Under the pieces are notes generated by a model. The model was not told the origin of the DNA. It worked only from the letters and a program-made list of their open reading frames with translations, and ran no database searches. Below are positions 11,555 to 21,359 of a DNA stretch of 64,000 bases, in pieces. The position numbers and the translations under genes were made by a program. Source of the stretch: Branchipolynoe longqiensis (lineage: Eukaryota; Annelida; Polychaeta; Phyllodocida; Polynoidae); the NCBI GenBank assembly GCA_030323885.1, contig CM059199.1:73803050-73867049 (forward strand). The letters are read 5' to 3'. Position 1 is the stretch's first letter; every line of letters starts with the position of its first letter.

Positions 11555-11790
11555 CCCAGCTCTGCCAATTTGGATTTCCACCGCTGTGTATAACTTACAG
11601 CATCCTCAAAGGCCGGTTGCTCTCATACCATGTCTATGTGGTGTGGGAGGTTAAAAATCCCTTGGGTCGGTAAAAGTGTAGGCTCGAGCTTTCTATCGAC
11701 CAGCAGTGGAATGAGGAAGACCAGTCGTCTATGACTGAAATTGCCCCTGCTTAAACAACTAATGGACCACAAAAAAACCAAAAAAAACTG
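11555..11790 (+). mobile_element. SINE-D copy, headless
   Basis: Shares with the minus-strand copy at 16010-16265 the blocks 'tctgccaatttggatttcca', 'ggttgctctcataccatg', 'atgtggtgtgggaggtt' and 'taaaagtgtaggctcg'. It ends with 'tgcttaaacaactaatgg' and an A-rich tail. The tRNA-like head present in the other copy is missing here. Confidence 0.75.
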
Positions 11791-11899
11791 AAATTAGGGG
11801 GTCGAGTCGAATGCTAAGATTCCATATACGCGGTCTGCGGCATGTGGCATGCGAATGTGAACGTGGTATGTGGCATAGATACCCATGCCAACCTCCAAT

Positions 11900-11966
11900 A
11901 GCCGATGTCTACTTTTTGTGTTGGGGGGTCGTTAAACAAACCAACCAAACAAAAAAAGATACCTAT
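11900..11966 (+). mobile_element. SINE 3'-end fragment
   Basis: 'ccaatagccgatg' followed by 'ggtcgttaaacaaaccaacc' and an A-rich tail resembles the end of SINE-B-type elements. Confidence 0.5.
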
Positions 11967-12240
11967 CCCATTTTGGGTTTTTTTTTCTCCAAATTTGTGA
12001 AGGAAAGTCAAAGTTACTATTGTTTTTTTTATGGCAAACGCAGCAGCATTCACATTCGCATTCGCACCGATCGGTCCATGGGTCGATCCATTTCTACATA
12101 CAAGATAATATCTTGACCCACAAATGTTGACCTGTTATCCACCAAACACTAGGGTAAACTTTTAGACAAGATCCATGGAAAATTCCAGATTTTCTTAGGC
12201 CAAACTATAGAGTTCAATTCTGGCAGGAGATCGACTTTTC
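11967..12240. other. no feature seen
   Basis: Unique sequence with no supported exon. Confidence 0.45.
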
Positions 12241-12540
12241 GGAGCGGGCCGTAGCTCAGGCTGTAGAGCGTCCCCTGTAATGGTGTCGGTCATCCTATCG
12301 ATCCTGCTCAGTGGAGGCATTTGCAGTTTGGGCTGGTTCATCAAAGGCTGTCATATGTGCCCTCCTCTCTGTAGTAAAGTGCATATAGAAGACCCCTCTC
12401 TGCTTATCGGAAAAAGAAGCCTATGTGGCGGCAATGGGTTTCCTCCAAAGAAATATGTCAGATTGACCAAATGTTTGTCGTCCAATAGCCAATGATAAAA
12501 TTCAATGTGCTCTAGAGGTGTCGTTAAATGAATAAGCATT
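12241..12540 (+). mobile_element. SINE-B, tRNA-derived, mollusc type
   Basis: The head 'gggccgtagctcaggctgta' carries a tRNA A box. The body has 'ggctggttcatcaaaggctg', 'ggcaatgggtttcctccaaa' and 'tcgtccaatagccaatgat'. The end is 'gtgctctagaggtgtcgtta'. I recognise this body and end from gastropod and bivalve SINEs. A second copy lies at 13975-14335 on the other strand. The family is the main taxonomic clue in the window. Confidence 0.85.
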
Positions 12541-12741
12541 ACTTGAGACTTACTTTTACTCGAGTATATACGGTACCTCCATCGGCATCATCAAGAAAAC
12601 GCAGCTGTAAAGTGTTAGTGAGCCGGTGCTCGCCAACTCATCAGCTGTTCCATGTTGTAGGGGGCCCCGACGACAGGCAAACATGCCTCAATGAATATTG
12701 GACGTCACTGGGTGCCCCTGTACTCCGTCTGTGGGGAAATC

Positions 12742-12930
12742 GGGCGGAGGTCGGCGGGGCTGGGTGGGGCTGGGTGGGGCGGGGTGGGGCGGGGTGGGGC
12801 GGGGTGGGGCTGGGTGGTGCTGTGTGGGGGGCGGGAAGAGAAGGGGCGGGAAGGGGAAGGGGCGGGGAGGGGCGGGGTGGGACGGGGAGGGGAGGGGCGG
12901 GGAGGGGCGGGGAGGGGCGGGGCTCGGCGT
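12742..12930 (+). repeat. G-quadruplex-prone G-rich array
   Basis: Tandem 'ggggcggggtggggc' and 'ggggaggggcgggg' units. More than 20 runs of four G separated by one or two bases make this among the strongest quadruplex candidates in the window. Confidence 0.9.
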
Positions 12931-12963
12931 GCCCTGGACACCGACCAACTCTAAACTGTCAAA

Positions 12964-13008
12964 TAAAGTTGCACAGTCCGATGAAAACATCACATTTATA
13001 GCATACTA
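12964..13008. mobile_element. MITE-M terminal fragment
   Basis: 'aaagttgcacagtccgatga' followed by 'aaacatcac' matches the terminal inverted repeat of MITE-M (35726-36071). Confidence 0.55.
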
Positions 13009-13009
13009 A

Positions 13010-13327
13010 GGCGAAGGAGTCGAGCGTCCGTCTCCCGTTTTGGTAGATCATGCGATTCGAACCCTGGTCGGGTCAAACCAATGACTTAACAATTGATACT
13101 TGTCACTTCCTAGCCAGGAGCTCGGCATTATTAAGATAGGGCAAGGACTGGTTGGTTCAGTGCCAGGATAATGTGACTGAGTGGGATATCATGTAATGGT
13201 GCTGGCAGTCTGGTCTCCTAGTGGGGTAGTACTATAAAGGCACCATGAGTGTGCAGTCACAAGTCAGTGCCTGTCCTGATATGCCATGAGATGTTGCTAT
13301 GATGTGAAACTCCAACAACCAACCAAC
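13010..13327 (+). mobile_element. SINE-A copy
   Basis: The B-box-like 'gattcgaaccctgg' is followed by the standard SINE-A body and the tail 'aactccaacaaccaacc'. The A-box end is weak. Confidence 0.82.
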
Positions 13328-13405
13328 TATATATGCAAATATATATGCATATATATATGCATGCATGTGTATAAATATATATTTATATATATATTTATAT
13401 ATATG
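13328..13405. repeat. AT microsatellite
   Basis: 'atatatgcatatatatatgc' and 'tatatatatttatatatat'. Confidence 0.93.
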
Positions 13406-13531
13406 GATCCACGGCACATGTCCGTGTGACATTTCGATGGCCCACATCAAATTTCTCTTAATACCAAATCTGCACGCAAGTTCAGTATTCAGGTCATGGG
13501 AGTGCGTTGCAGAGTACTCACAATTCACAAC

Positions 13532-13775
13532 ACGGTGATGGCTACTTTATAGTGCCGCCCCGCTGGGATACCATGCCACTACCACCATTACAGTCGGATT
13601 ATCCTCACACAAAGCCAATCAGTCCTTGTGCTATCCTAGTAACACGGACCACCGACCTAGGTAGAGGCAGGTACCAATTATAGTAAGTGTTTTGGGGTTG
13701 ACTCGGCCAGGGAACGAACTCATCACCTCCCACATGGGAAGCGGATGTCCTACCCGCTCGGCTACCCGGTTTGGA
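13532..13775 (-). mobile_element. SINE-A copy, degraded
   Basis: Minus-strand copy seen from 'ctactttatagtgccgcccc' to the head 'gctcggctacccggtt'. The tail is missing. Confidence 0.75.
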
Positions 13776-13974
13776 TTGACTTCACTCCAGAGAATTGCTG
13801 ATATCATGTACAAAGAGCCCTTCGCATCACTTAATCACATGCCTATTTTCTGGATAAATGACTGTAAAATTACAACCATGTTTCCCTGAAGGTTACTCCC
13901 AACGTTACGGTCACTGTGGACAGATAGTGTTGCATTGTGTTCTTCATTGTCATATTAAGGCTACTCAAACAAGA

Positions 13975-14335
13975 AAAGTAAAGTTTGTTTTATTTAAGGA
14001 CACCTCTAGAGCACACTGATTTTATATCGTCGGCTATTGGACATCAAACATATGGTCATTTCTGACATATTCTGACATATGGTCATTTCTGACATATTTC
14101 TTTGGAGGAAACCCGCTGCTGCCACATAGGCTACTCTTTGCGAGAAGCAGCAAGAGGTCTTTTATATGCACTTTCCCACAAACATGACAGCACATACCAC
14201 AGCCTTTGATGAACCAGCTGTGGACCACTGGTTGGAATGGAAAATAGCCCAAACTGCAAGGTCCACTGAGCAGGATAGATTAGATGATCAACAACTTCAC
14301 AGGTGGACACTCTACCGCCTGAGCTAAGTCTACTC
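13975..14335 (-). mobile_element. SINE-B copy
   Basis: Reverse complement of the SINE-B plan, from 'ttaaggacacctctagagca' to the head 'ctaccgcctgagctaagt'. It has an internal tandem duplication of 'gacatatggtcatttct' at about 14050-14096. Confidence 0.85.
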
Positions 14336-14397
14336 AGTCATTCGGTCTAGTTCTAAGCCACAATAAGAACAGTGGCCAAGATGGCTAGACGTGATGA

Positions 14398-14560
14398 CGG
14401 GTCGCGATAGCCAAATGAGTTGAGCCCTCACTTCCCGTATGAGTAAGTCCGGGGATTCGATTCCTGCGTTGGGATCCCAGCTAAAACCAAGTCAATGACT
14501 TTAAAATGTGTACCTATCAATCACTACATGGTCAGACATCCGGCATTACTAGGATAGTTA
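14398..14560 (+). mobile_element. SINE-A head fragment
   Basis: 'cgcgatagccaaatgagttg' (A box) and 'ggggattcgattcctgc' (B box), then the 'caatgactttaaaatgtg' body start. It stops before the tail. Confidence 0.65.
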
Positions 14561-14604
14561 CAGCAGAAGGAGGGAGAGAAAGATTATCCTGTTTAATTTA
14601 CATA

Positions 14605-14915
14605 TTGTAGCAGTCTGCACTGACCTCTCACGCAAGAAACCACATAGACAGGTATGCGTGGGTGGTGTGATAATATCAGGGAGCCTAGGTGGTTTAATGG
14701 TCAGCACACTGGCACGGAATGCAGAGAGATGTGGGTTCTCGTCCCACTCTAGGCACAATATTTCCCAATTTCGTCACCCCCATGACACTGGTTGTCGTGA
14801 CCATGATCCTGTAGAAGCTACGCGCTGTATGCTTGCTGAACTTACCCTGTGTGTGTATGTGTTAGTGCATTGCCTGTATATTAAAAGACTCCCAATTCCA
14901 AGGGGACGAGTGTAG
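14605..14915 (+). mobile_element. SINE-C copy
   Basis: 'gtctgcactgacctctca' and 'ccacatagacaggta' are followed by a tRNA-like segment 'ctaggtggtttaatggtcag' and then 'caatatttcccaattt'. The end includes 'taaaagactcccaattcc'. Five related copies occur in this window. Confidence 0.75.
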
Positions 14916-15105
14916 TGGTCTGCACTGACCTCTCAGGCAAGTAACCACATAGACAGGTAGGCGTGGGTAGTGTGTTGATATCAGGGAGCCTAGTTGGTGT
15001 AATGGTTAGCACTCTGGCCCGGAATGCAAAGAGATGTCGGATCGAGTCCAGCTCTAGGTGCAATATTTCCCATTTCCATCACCCCCATGACAATATCAAT
15101 ATGTG
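14916..15105 (+). mobile_element. SINE-C copy, tandem with the previous
   Basis: A second head-to-tail SINE-C begins directly after the first ('gtctgcactgacctctcagg'). It has 'ttggtgtaatggttagcact' as the A-box region and 'caatatttcccatttcc' after it. The 3' half is missing. Confidence 0.72.
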
Positions 15106-15354
15106 GAAATATTGAATTTCTTGGTTATATTCAGAGAATATAAATGTCCATTCACTCACGTTCCTGATTTGTTCGATAATTATTTAAGTAAATCAATATT
15201 AAACCTTTCACTGTATGTTTCATTTTTTATTTTGTTTTAATTTTTGTCTGAAGATTCATATTCATAACGACAATAGACCCACATGCAATGCTACCCAACA
15301 CATTGCTACCTCTCTCAGCTTTCAAAGGGCATGTTGGTAATTGTTCTCATCTGT
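15106..15354. other. no feature seen
   Basis: AT-rich unique sequence. Confidence 0.45.
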
Positions 15355-15385
15355 TTGATGCTGTGTTTATACTGTCCATAGCGTG

Positions 15386-15838
15386 GAAAAGGGCTGTCAC
15401 ATTAGGGTTTTTTGCGGGAGCGTATGTCGGCGTAAGCGCGTTACGTCATATACGTCGGCATACGCCATATACGCTACTCATACGCTACGCATATGCTACT
15501 CATACGCCGCCAGATGCCTCCAGATGCCGGCTTATGTGAAGCGTATGAGGCATACGCCGCCATACGCTTTCATAAATCCGTCCGTCCAAATTTGTTTGTG
15601 CATGCTCAAAAAAACTCGACCTATGAGGGTGTATGGCGCATACTGTCAAAAAATGTCACAGCACGCTCCCATACGCTCCCATTCGCTCCTCATACGCTCC
15701 TCGTACGCTCCTTGTAGGTTTCACATACGCTCAAAACCACCCGAAAGGTCACCAACTGTCATCATAGGCCGGCACGTGCAGGACCTACGTAGGTTTTCAA
15801 TACGCTCCCGCCATACGCCGTAATGTGACAGGGCCTTA
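15386..15838. mobile_element. TIR-P element with 'catacgctc' interior
   Basis: Starts 'aaagggctgtcacattagg' and ends 'cgtaatgtgacagggccttt'-like ('gtaatgtgacagggccttaa'), giving terminal inverted repeats of about 18 bp. The interior consists largely of permutations of 'catacgct'. The family core 'tttgtgcatgctcaaaa' lies near 15592. The flanks match the uninterrupted duplicate at 16503-16625, so the insertion can be read directly. There is no transposase, so it is a non-autonomous DNA element. Confidence 0.75.
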
Positions 15839-16009
15839 AACTTGAGTGCTCGGGCTTGTTTTCAATGCTGGCCAGTTGTAGTGGTTTAAGCTTATCACAC
15901 AGTAGGAGGTGATAAGATGTTTTTGTTTCTCACACAGTAGCAGGTACATGGTGATTATTTAGTATCTTTTTTTATTGAAGATTTATACTGCTTATCATGT
16001 ATAAGTCTG

Positions 16010-16265
16010 AATACACTTGTTTTCCCCATTAGACAGTTTGTCGATAGAAAGACCGAGCCTACACTTTTACCAGGGATTTTAAACCTCCCACACCACATAG
16101 GCATGGTATGAGAGCAACTGGTCTTTGATGACGCTGTAAGTTATACACAGCGGTGGAAATCCAAATTGGCAGAGGTGGGGGCACAAGGAATCGAACCACC
16201 AACCTAATTAGGAGTATGACCTAGAAAAAAGTCAGACACTCTAACCACTCCGACACAGAGAACAC
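16010..16265 (-). mobile_element. SINE-D copy with tRNA-like head
   Basis: On the minus strand the head reads 'tcggagtggttagagtgtct' (A box) and 'ggtggttcgattccttg' (B box). The D body follows ('tctgccaatttggatttcca'). Confidence 0.78.
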
Positions 16266-16502
16266 CACAATTGTTGAGTACATTAACACATAACAGCCAA
16301 TTAATCTGTAGTAATGATGGGTGACGTCCATGAAAGGTCTTTGAAATGCTCGATGGCCGACTATTCCTTATCGGGAGAAGCCCACAGCTCTGAGATACTT
16401 CCGGTATGAAATCTACATCTTGGAAGACCTTCACCAGGCACTTAATAATGAGATGGTTGGAATGTTCAGTAGCCCCTCAATCTCCCCTTTTTTTATTCTT
16501 TT

Positions 16503-16625
16503 CATTATTGAGGCTGTATTTATACTGTCCATAGCATATAAGCCTGGGTACCCAGGCTTGTTTTCAATGCTGGCCAGTTGTAGGGTTGGTGCTATCTTAC
16601 CACACAGTAGCTGCTGATAAGGTAT
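16503..16625 (+). repeat. duplicate of 15355-15930 without the insertion
   Basis: 'tttatactgtccatagc' and 'cttgttttcaatgctggcca' are contiguous here, whereas at 15.4-15.9 kb the TIR-P element separates them. This is the empty-site paralogue. Confidence 0.8.
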
Positions 16626-16629
16626 TTGA

Positions 16630-17114
16630 TTGCCTGCATTTCAGTAGCAGATAAATAATTGGTTGGTATGGTTAGTAGCCTATGTTAGTTTTTTTGGATT
16701 TTCTTGGCATATATGTATTTATTTGTTCTACTCTTACGACTAGACTAGCCTACTCCTATTTACATATCATAGGCTTGTATGTAACTGTGTGGTGTATTAT
16801 CTGGCTACTTTTGGCATGGTTACCTTCCATTGGGTGTCCCGCTGGTGGGCTGTGACATATCACATGCCCCTTTGCAGTGCAGCCTTATTTTGCAAAAATA
16901 TTTTTTGTAAGTTTTTACTTCAGGAATTTGTTGTTCCTTTACCGTTTGGGCATTCCACACCTTGGCAGCCATTTCCAGCATGCTTCTCTCATGAGCTTTT
17001 ATTTGGCTTCTGGTCTGCTTTAGTAGTGGCGCATTATTTGCTCTAGTAGCCCTTTGTGGTTTTGTTAGAAGCTTATTGTTTTGACTATAGCCTCTTAGGA
17101 TTATTAACGCTGAC
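16630..17114. other. no feature seen
   Basis: Unique sequence. The open frames of under 100 codons on both strands overlap each other and show no domain. Confidence 0.45.
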
Positions 17115-17615
17115 ATAGTGATACAAGGAGGAACAACATAGACATCTTCTATAAGACCCTTTTCACAGACCAGTCAGTGTGCTGCTTCCCACATTACTTT
17201 ATTAAACTGCCATCATAGGGCAGATCGATTGTGGAAATCATATATAAGACCTTGTCTACATACCGTACTGCACAGTGAACTGTCTCCCACAACAATACTT
17301 ATCACCACTTCCATCATAGGGCAGGTTGGTGGTGGAAATACTCTATAAGACCTTTTCCACACATAGTCCTGCACAGTGAGCTGTAACCCATCATCATAGG
17401 GCAGGTTGGTGGTGGAAATACTCTATAAGACCTTTTCCACACATAGTCCTGCACAGTGAGCTGTAACCCATCATCATAGGCCAGGTCGGTGGTGGAAATA
17501 ATCTATAATACCTTTCCCAATTAGCATGCTGCACAGTGAGCCTAACAACACAATTCCTTAGTTCCGATACGGCCGCCAGAGGGCGGGGTGGTGGTGGAAA
17601 TCGTCTATAGCGTGG
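17115..17615. repeat. minisatellite of about 80 bp
   Basis: Five to six units containing 'atcatagggcaggttggtgg' and 'ctctataagaccttttccac'. Two adjacent units (about 17332-17490) are nearly identical, and the outer ones are diverged. 'cgccagagggcggg' at 17571-17584 is also a CTCF-like core. Confidence 0.85.
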
Positions 17616-17775
17616 GAGAGCCTCCTCGCATACAGATGGTTCAGTGGTAAAGGTCACCAGAAGCAGGTATAATTGGGTCGACCTTTCATGTATTAATCTA
17701 ACTGCGGTGTTTCATCGCTGCTCAATCAAACCTGACAATAAAATATGACCATCTATTTTCTGATACTCCTATGTA

Positions 17776-18122
17776 ACCAAACGGGATGGCCGAGTGAGTG
17801 GACCGTCCATCTCCAGTTTTTGTAGATCATGGGATTCAAGACCCTTGGTCAACCCTGGGCGAATCAAACCAATGACGTAAATATGTATACTTCTCGCTCC
17901 CTACCCTGGCGCTCAGCATTATTAGGATATGGCAAGGACTGGTTGGTTTAGTGTCAGGATAATGTGACTGAGTGGGATATTTGGTCAGGGTGTTGGTGGC
18001 CTGGTCTCCCAGTGGGGCAGCACTATAATGTTGCCATGAGCGTGCACTATCACAAGTCGTTACCTGTCCTGATAGGATCATAGATGTTGCCAAGACGTAA
18101 AACTCCAAAAACTAACCAACAA
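17776..18122 (+). mobile_element. SINE-A copy, near full length
   Basis: Head 'acgggatggccgagtgagtg', body 'gcaaggactggttggttt', tail 'aactccaaaaactaacca'. Confidence 0.85.
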
Positions 18123-18436
18123 ATGCTTCCTTGAGGTAGCAGGGGTCTGAGGTCGACCAGGCAAATAGCAGAGCATGTGTTATTAAGGATATAAATCACA
18201 TGTATTTATGACTGTATATATAATGAAATGGTAGTTTATCTATAATCTCATTCCTGCTGTCTTTTAAATGTAATTCTGTTTACTTCCAGCTGTCTGGCGA
18301 ATTGCAGCTTCGTTGATGTGATTGCTCAGTCATCATTGTGAAAAGGTATGTGAAATGTCTCACTGAAGCTCAGTCACCCACCCACTTATCCACCTCACTA
18401 GGAACTAGCACCATGACCTGTATATATATACAGCTA
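18123..18436. other. no feature seen
   Basis: Unique sequence with a short TA tract near 18420-18432. Confidence 0.45.
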
Positions 18437-18588
18437 TATTATCAAGAGAAACCTGAAGCTGAGAGACAGTAGGCCCGACTCATGGAAATCACTCTCACAG
18501 CAGAGCGATAAATGGAGAGCAGCGGTTAAGAAATAAAGGCAGTCTTTGTCGCATTGCGACTGACAGCATGATGATGATGATATATATA
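18437..18588 (+). pseudogene. LINE-L 3' fragment
   Basis: Matches the last about 40 codons and 3' end of the LINE at 53.9 kb on the plus strand ('gaaacctgaagctgagagac', 'ggcagtctttgtcgcattgc'). It ends with the (gat)n tail. The stop codon and flanks are altered. Confidence 0.85.
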
Positions 18589-18599
18589 TATGCATATAT

Positions 18600-18895
18600 A
18601 TATGCGTGTGTAGTCAGGATGATGAAAATGGGAAATATTGTGCATAGTGCAGGATTCGAACCCAGATTTCTTGCTATTCCGGGGCTAGCATGCTAACCAT
18701 TACACTACCTAGGTTCCATGATGCAATCACCTTATCCCCACATACCTGTTTATGTAGTAGATCCTTGGATCATAGGTCAGTGCCGACTCCTCCACTCGTC
18801 GCCCTAGAATTGGAAGTCTTTTAAATGGTCAATCTATATAAGTCGCATAATGCTTACAAGTACATACGTGTATACAGGCAATCCACTTACATATA
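18600..18895 (-). mobile_element. SINE-C copy
   Basis: Minus-strand SINE-C from 'gaaaatgggaaatattgtgc' through the B box 'ggattcgaaccc' and A box 'ctaaccattacactacctag' to 'aattggaagtcttttaa'. Confidence 0.75.
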
Positions 18896-18939
18896 TATAC
18901 ACATACACAGTGTAGATTCAGCAACCATACATCAGACAG

Positions 18940-19145
18940 CTTGTCCGGGATCTAGGTCGTGGTAACCAATTTTGCAGGGATGATGGAAATGGGAAATATT
19001 GTACCTAGAGCAGTTTTCGAACCCACACGTGTTGACATTCCGGGGCTAGAATGTGAACCATTACACTACCTAGGCACCCTGATGCTATCATCCTATCTCC
19101 CCCTAACTGCCTATACGATTCCGTGCCTGAGAGAGCAATGCTGTC
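18940..19145 (-). mobile_element. SINE-C copy
   Basis: Minus-strand partial copy: 'gatggaaatgggaaatattg', 'gaaccattacactacctagg' and 'cctgagagagcaatg'. Confidence 0.72.
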
Positions 19146-19833
19146 TATTAAATATATATTTTTAAGCGAGTGGTACAGGCGAGAGGCTGAGGCGTGACAG
19201 CTGAATTGGGGTGGCAGCACCAGGCAAGGCGGGGAGCCTGACCAGTCCGCTTGAGTTGTTAAGCGTCAGTAGTTGAGAAGTGTCAGAACATGGTGCACCA
19301 GGGGCACACTTAGAGGATAATCAGTTTACGGATAATTATACTTGTATAATGCTTATACAGCACATATGTATATATACATATAAATATTTCCTACAAGATG
19401 GAAGGAAAGACAAACAAGGTAATGGGATGGAAAACTGTATTCCTTATACAGCACATATATATTGCTTATACAGCACAAATATATATTAATTGTCTTCCCA
19501 GGTTTTGTCAAACCTACTTCGCCTTAGTCAACACATTCCTTTCATAAACACACATAAGATATATGTGTGTGATATTATCAGGTTATCCCCCAAAACTGCT
19601 TCTCGTTAGTCAATACATTCCTCTCATACACACATTCCTCCAGTATGTGTGGCGCGAGGACGGGGGGGGGGGGGCATCGCCAATTACCCCGGCAGTTGGA
19701 GGTGGGGGAGGGGGCACTCCACCCATACGCCAATGGAGGAATATTATATAGAGTAAATGTTCCATTTGCATTAAATTATTATTACTTGTATAATGTGTTA
19801 TACATCATATATATATATATACATATATATATA
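19146..19833. other. no gene seen; short direct repeats and G-tract
   Basis: Contains two diverged copies of 'cttagtcaacacattcct' / 'gttagtcaatacattcct' (about 19525 and 19605), a G12 tract at 19662-19673 and AT microsatellites. No exon is supported. Confidence 0.5.
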
Positions 19834-20395
19834 CAGTAAAACCTCTCTAAATCTACCGACCTTGGGGCCGACTTCAAGTGGTACATTTAGGGAAGTGGTC
19901 GGTTTATGGAGTTAGAATATGGCTGCAATGGTATCGTTGGGACCCAAATAAAGTGATCGATATAAATGCCCTGTCACAAATCACCAGATTGGGGGGGAAA
20001 TGGACAGAAACCAAACAAAGTCCAGTTTGTGTCCGTACAAGTTTTGAACATGCACAAAACTAGGAATGGATACCGCCGGATTGACGTCAACGGTTCTTGA
20101 CCGGTTTGAGTTTGTTTCGTCCATTGGGTATCCGTTCATGTATGTTTCATGTCCGTTTCATGTCCGTTTCATGTCCGTTTCATGTCCGTTTCATGTCCGT
20201 TTCATGTCCGTTTCATGTCCGTTCGTCCGACTGCCTTTGACCCGATGTCACAACTCTTTGACACATTTTAATACATTTTGATACTTATCACCACCGGACT
20301 AGACAATTCTGTCCATTGCTCAATCCGGCATATTGTGACAGGCACTTAAGGGACTGTTCGATCTGTGGAGGTGGTCAATTAGAGAGGTTGTACTG
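19834..20395. mobile_element. pogo-like MITE containing a nested element
   Basis: Terminal inverted repeats 'cagtaaaacctctctaaatc' and its complement form 'agagaggttgtactg', flanked by TA, fit a Tc1/mariner-pogo type MITE. The interior is mostly a second, nested TIR-P element (19966-20350). No transposase frame is present. Confidence 0.72.
19966..20350 (+). mobile_element. TIR-P element nested in the MITE
   Basis: Ends 'atgccctgtcacaaatcacc' and 'ccggcatattgtgacaggca' are inverted to each other. The core is 'ttttgaacatgcacaaaact' near 20041. An 11-bp tandem repeat 'tttcatgtccg' occurs about eight times at 20140-20222. Related copies are at 25950-26500 and 26863-27238. Confidence 0.75.
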
Positions 20396-21080
20396 TATAT
20401 TTATATATATATATATATATATATGTGTGCGTGTGGTTGTTTATCCCTGAGTCTATGACGAATGGCAGACCACAAAACAGTAGCAGGTAATTGCAATTAT
20501 GACGAAGTGGTTATTGCAGCTCCCATCACATGTAAACGGGGCAATCAGCCTTAGAGCATATGGGACTGGCATCGACTGGAGCCTGTGGGACAGCCTGCTT
20601 ACTGTGGATGGAGGGCAGCAATTGGGGAACATAACCAAATAATGCCACACTCAACCCATAGCTGTCGGGGTAGGGGGCGCCATGTGCAACCTCAGCAAGT
20701 TACTCTTGACTTCAGAGAAATGTTCTAGATAGACTAGTGGTTGCAGTAGTTTCTGTGTTGTTAGTTTTTTATATTTAAGCAATTATTTCTATCATGAAGG
20801 TGTGTTTTTTTTTGTGTGTTTTTTTTAAATGTGAAGAGCTGGGTTCGAACCCACACCTAGATCATTCTGAGAATTAGCGGGTAAGTGAGGCTGCGACTTG
20901 TCGACTGAAGCTTCTCTCCGCGATTCCTTATAACGTCACGGATGCGGTTGCAGTGCATGCGCGCAGACCGACGGATAATGTTGAGGCGTCAATTATGCCT
21001 CTCCCTAATATACAGCAAGATAACGCCAATCTCCCAATTTCCCACTTTTAATTTGTAGACTTTCGCCAAAGAATCATTCT
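20396..21080. other. no gene seen; tRNA-like trace
   Basis: (TA)n at 20400-20424. A reverse B-box-like 'gggttcgaacccacacc' at 20841-20857 may be a SINE head remnant. 'gtagggggcgccatg' at 20669-20683 is CTCF-like and 'gcatgcgcgc' at 20957 is NRF1-like. No exon is recognised. Confidence 0.4.
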
Positions 21081-21108
21081 ACAGTACAACTCCGTTAAAC
21101 CAAGCTGG

Positions 21109-21300
21109 GTTGGTCGTAATGCTAGCATTGCGGTTGATGCGAGGCGAGGGAGGACCCCCCCCCCCCCTCTCTCTCCCTCCCCTCTGTCATCCAGCTCCCT
21201 CCTTACATAAGGGTGAGGAGTGTAGAGTGTGGAGGCAGGAGGGCGAGTGGCAGGAGGAGAGAGCTGGAGGCGGTTATAAGGGAAGTAGAGGGTCACCCAT
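21109..21300 (+). repeat. split repeat A1
   Basis: Starts 'gttggtcgtaatgctagc'. It is collinear with A2 through 'ccagctccctccttacata', after which an approximately 80-bp segment is in the opposite orientation to A2. Confidence 0.65.
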
Positions 21301-21359
21301 GCCACCCAGGTCATCCTGATCACCCACGTCACCCACGCCACCTACCTCTCTCTGCTGCC

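Noticed and set aside
12241..12330. Functional tRNA gene
   Set aside because: A and B boxes are recognisable, but the sequence continues into a SINE body and no cloverleaf can be closed. The same holds for the other tRNA-like heads.
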